Source: a bacterium
GTDB lineage: Bacteria; Patescibacteriota; Minisyncoccia; UBA6257; Brennerbacteraceae
Direction: 5' to 3'
Assembly: GCA_027310425.1 (NCBI GenBank)
Contig: DAIDAW010000029.1
Location: forward strand, 1 to 5,276
DNA: 5,276 nt
A model generated the notes under the pieces. The model was not told the origin of the DNA. It worked only from the letters and a program-made list of their open reading frames with translations, and did not search any database. Positions 3,987 to 5,276 of the stretch are shown piece by piece. Position 1 is the first letter of the stretch. Each line of letters begins with the position of its first letter. The translations under genes and the position numbers were made by a program.

Positions 3987-5093
3987 CTAATGTTGAGTAT
4001 ACCCTATTTTCAGTTCGGCTTCAATAAATGCTTCTAAATCCCCTTGTAACACTTTCTCAATCTGGTTCGTCTCGATATTCGTGCGGTGATCTTTGACCAT
4101 CTGATACGGGTGGAATACATACGAACGGATCTGATTCGCCCAGGCGATTTTTTGTTTCTCTCCTTTGAGCGCCGCTTTTTCCGATCCTGCGGAATCCTGG
4201 GCCATTTCCTTGAGTTTCGCCCGGAGCAATGCCAGCGCGCGCTGGCGATTCTGCTCCTGCGATCGTTCGCTTTGACAGGCAACCACGATACCGCTGGGCG
4301 TATGAGTGAGGCGCACTGCGGTTTCAACTTTATTGACGTTCTGGCCTCCGGGTCCGGACGAACGGAACGTTTCCAATTTCACGTCTTCCTGCCTGATTTC
4401 GTATTCTTCCGGCTGGATTTCGGGAAGCACTTCGATAAGCGCAAACGACGTATGGCGCTGCTTGTCGGCGTCGAACGGCGAAATGCGCACGAGCCGGTGC
4501 ACGCCGCGCTCGCCTTTCAGATACCCGTACGCATAGTCTCCGCGGATATGCGCAACCGCGCTTTTAATCCCTTTCTGCTCGTTCTCGTGCTCGTCCAGAA
4601 TTTCGAATTTCCACCCGCGGCGCACGATGTAATTCCGATACATATCCCACAGGATCCGCGCCCAATCTTCCGCATCATCCCCGCCCGCGCCTGCATAGAC
4701 CGCAATCGTCGCGTCGCGGGCGTCATACGGCCCATGCAAAAACATGGTGAGCTCTGCCGCATCCAATGCCTGTTCCAAAGATCCGATATCCGCAACGAGA
4801 TTCGGATATCCTTCATCTTCTTTGTTTTCCGCATCCATCACGAAGAGGCGCGTGGCAATGCTGTCAAGCGCGCGCTGCTTCGCCTCGAAATTACTCAGCG
4901 CGTCGGTGAGCTGGCCTAATTCTTTAGACAGCGCTTCTGCTTCGCTGCGGCGTGACCAAATGGTCGAGTCGAGAAATTTCTCTTCTATCTGGGCAATGCG
5001 TTCTCTCTTCTGATCAAGCGCGAGCCATTCCTGCCATGCGCGCAGGCGCGTTTCCAGCACTGCGATGCGTTCGCGTAGCGGTGTTAAATCCAT
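3987..5093 (-). CDS. prfB: Peptide chain release factor 2 (368 aa)
   Basis: RF2 recognises UGA and UAA stop codons in the ribosomal A site and triggers peptide release. The stop-reading tripeptide SPF is at 205-207 and the catalytic GGQ at 249-251 within RSSGPGGQNVNKVETAVRLTH, almost the same numbering as E. coli RF2. The N-terminal coiled helical domain (about 1-110) and the C-terminal FIEAEL tail are intact. The gene is read in one uninterrupted frame: the programmed +1 frameshift near codon 26 that autoregulates prfB in many bacteria is absent. The domain 2 motif reads AGAGGDDAEDW where many RF2s have GGTE. The ATG at 5091-5093 begins 10 bases after the upstream stop; no strong Shine-Dalgarno is seen nearby. 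RF1 is excluded by SPF in place of PxT. Confidence 0.96.
   Translation of the reverse strand: MDLTPLRERIAVLETRLRAWQEWLALDQKRERIAQIEEKFLDSTIWSRRSEAEALSKELGQLTDALSNFEAKQRALDSIATRLFVMDAENKEDEGYPNLVADIGSLEQALDAAELTMFLHGPYDARDATIAVYAGAGGDDAEDWARILWDMYRNYIVRRGWKFEILDEHENEQKGIKSAVAHIRGDYAYGYLKGERGVHRLVRISPFDADKQRHTSFALIEVLPEIQPEEYEIRQEDVKLETFRSSGPGGQNVNKVETAVRLTHTPSGIVVACQSERSQEQNRQRALALLRAKLKEMAQDSAGSEKAALKGEKQKIAWANQIRSYVFHPYQMVKDHRTNIETNQIEKVLQGDLEAFIEAELKIGYTQH
3996..4024 (-). promoter_or_regulatory. Candidate internal promoter for ftsE-ftsX
   Basis: On minus, TTGAAG (4019-4024) and TATACT (3996-4001) are separated by exactly 17 bases, a good housekeeping-type promoter inside the last codons of prfB. 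Transcription would start near 3989, giving a leader of about 97 bases containing the direct repeats. It would let ftsEX be expressed apart from prfB. Confidence 0.45.
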
Positions 5094-5103
5094 ATAAGTA
5101 TGA

Positions 5104-5276
5104 TTATTCTTCTGAAACGAGCGGGACGAACGAAAATCCGCGATACCGGTTCGTTCTCCACGCGTCTGCGCCTATTTTATCAAAAACAACGATGCTATCC
5201 AAGACCGGCGCGACGATTCTGCCGCCAACAACGGTTTGTTCTCGCCAGGCGCGCGGAATATCATTTTCCTGCGTTG
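5104..5276 (-). CDS. pcm: 3' end of probable protein-L-isoaspartate O-methyltransferase
   Basis: The last 57 codons of a gene that enters from beyond the window end; the TAA stop is at 5104-5106. The frame reads IPRAWREQTVVGGRIVAPV and ends GFSFVPLVSEE. This matches the C-terminal pattern of PIMT enzymes (IP..L..QL..GG.LV.PVG, then a closing FVPLV), which use S-adenosylmethionine to repair isoaspartyl residues in aged proteins. The SAM-binding motifs lie outside the window and could not be checked, so a related methyltransferase is possible. It ends 10 bases before prfB on the same strand, suggesting one transcript. Confidence 0.65.
   Translation of the reverse strand, partial: TQENDIPRAWREQTVVGGRIVAPVLDSIVVFDKIGADAWRTNRYRGFSFVPLVSEE

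Noticed and set aside
4086..4919. Long open frame (277 codons) on plus, opposite prfB
   Set aside because: Exact antisense of a clear RF2 gene with SPF and GGQ motifs; the translation has no family-like pattern.

Overview
The window looks like chromosomal DNA of a small-genome bacterium, most likely a member of the Candidate Phyla Radiation (Patescibacteria, Parcubacteria-like). The hints are very short GIY-YIG ORFs, a tRNA without encoded CCA, a probable leaderless gene, compact genes with weak ribosome binding sites, and a prfB-ftsE-ftsX cluster followed by an unrecognised small protein. TGA is used as a stop and an intact RF2 is present, so the genetic code is standard, which excludes the CPR lineages that recode UGA as glycine. 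The lineage is inferred from style and is not proven.

Positions 1-724 hold the most unusual part: an intact tRNA-Gln(CUG) gene on the minus strand with one small GIY-YIG nuclease ORF on each side. Reading the minus strand, the order is a broken copy of the tRNA 5' end, GIY-YIG ORF 1, the complete tRNA, GIY-YIG ORF 2, and a copy of the tRNA 3' end. Each ORF is therefore bracketed by direct repeats of the tRNA end it occupies (23 bp and 19 bp), so the tRNA was rebuilt after each insertion. The 3'-side unit also has imperfect terminal inverted repeats exactly at the repeat junctions. It looks like a complete 325-bp mobile element. The two nucleases belong to different GIY-YIG sequence types, so these are probably two independent insertions rather than a duplication.

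Positions 725-1829 are a divergent promoter region, then on the plus strand a small membrane-anchored protein of unknown function and a DedA/VTT-family membrane protein, apparently co-transcribed and closed by an intrinsic terminator whose stem contains the DedA stop codon.

Positions 1838-5276 form a minus-strand cluster: the 3' end of a probable protein-L-isoaspartate O-methyltransferase, prfB (peptide chain release factor 2), ftsE and ftsX (ATPase and permease that control septal peptidoglycan hydrolysis) and a 148-residue soluble protein of unknown function. A plausible internal promoter in the 3' end of prfB may let ftsEX and the last gene be expressed separately. The convergent gene sets share the hairpin at about 1804-1829.
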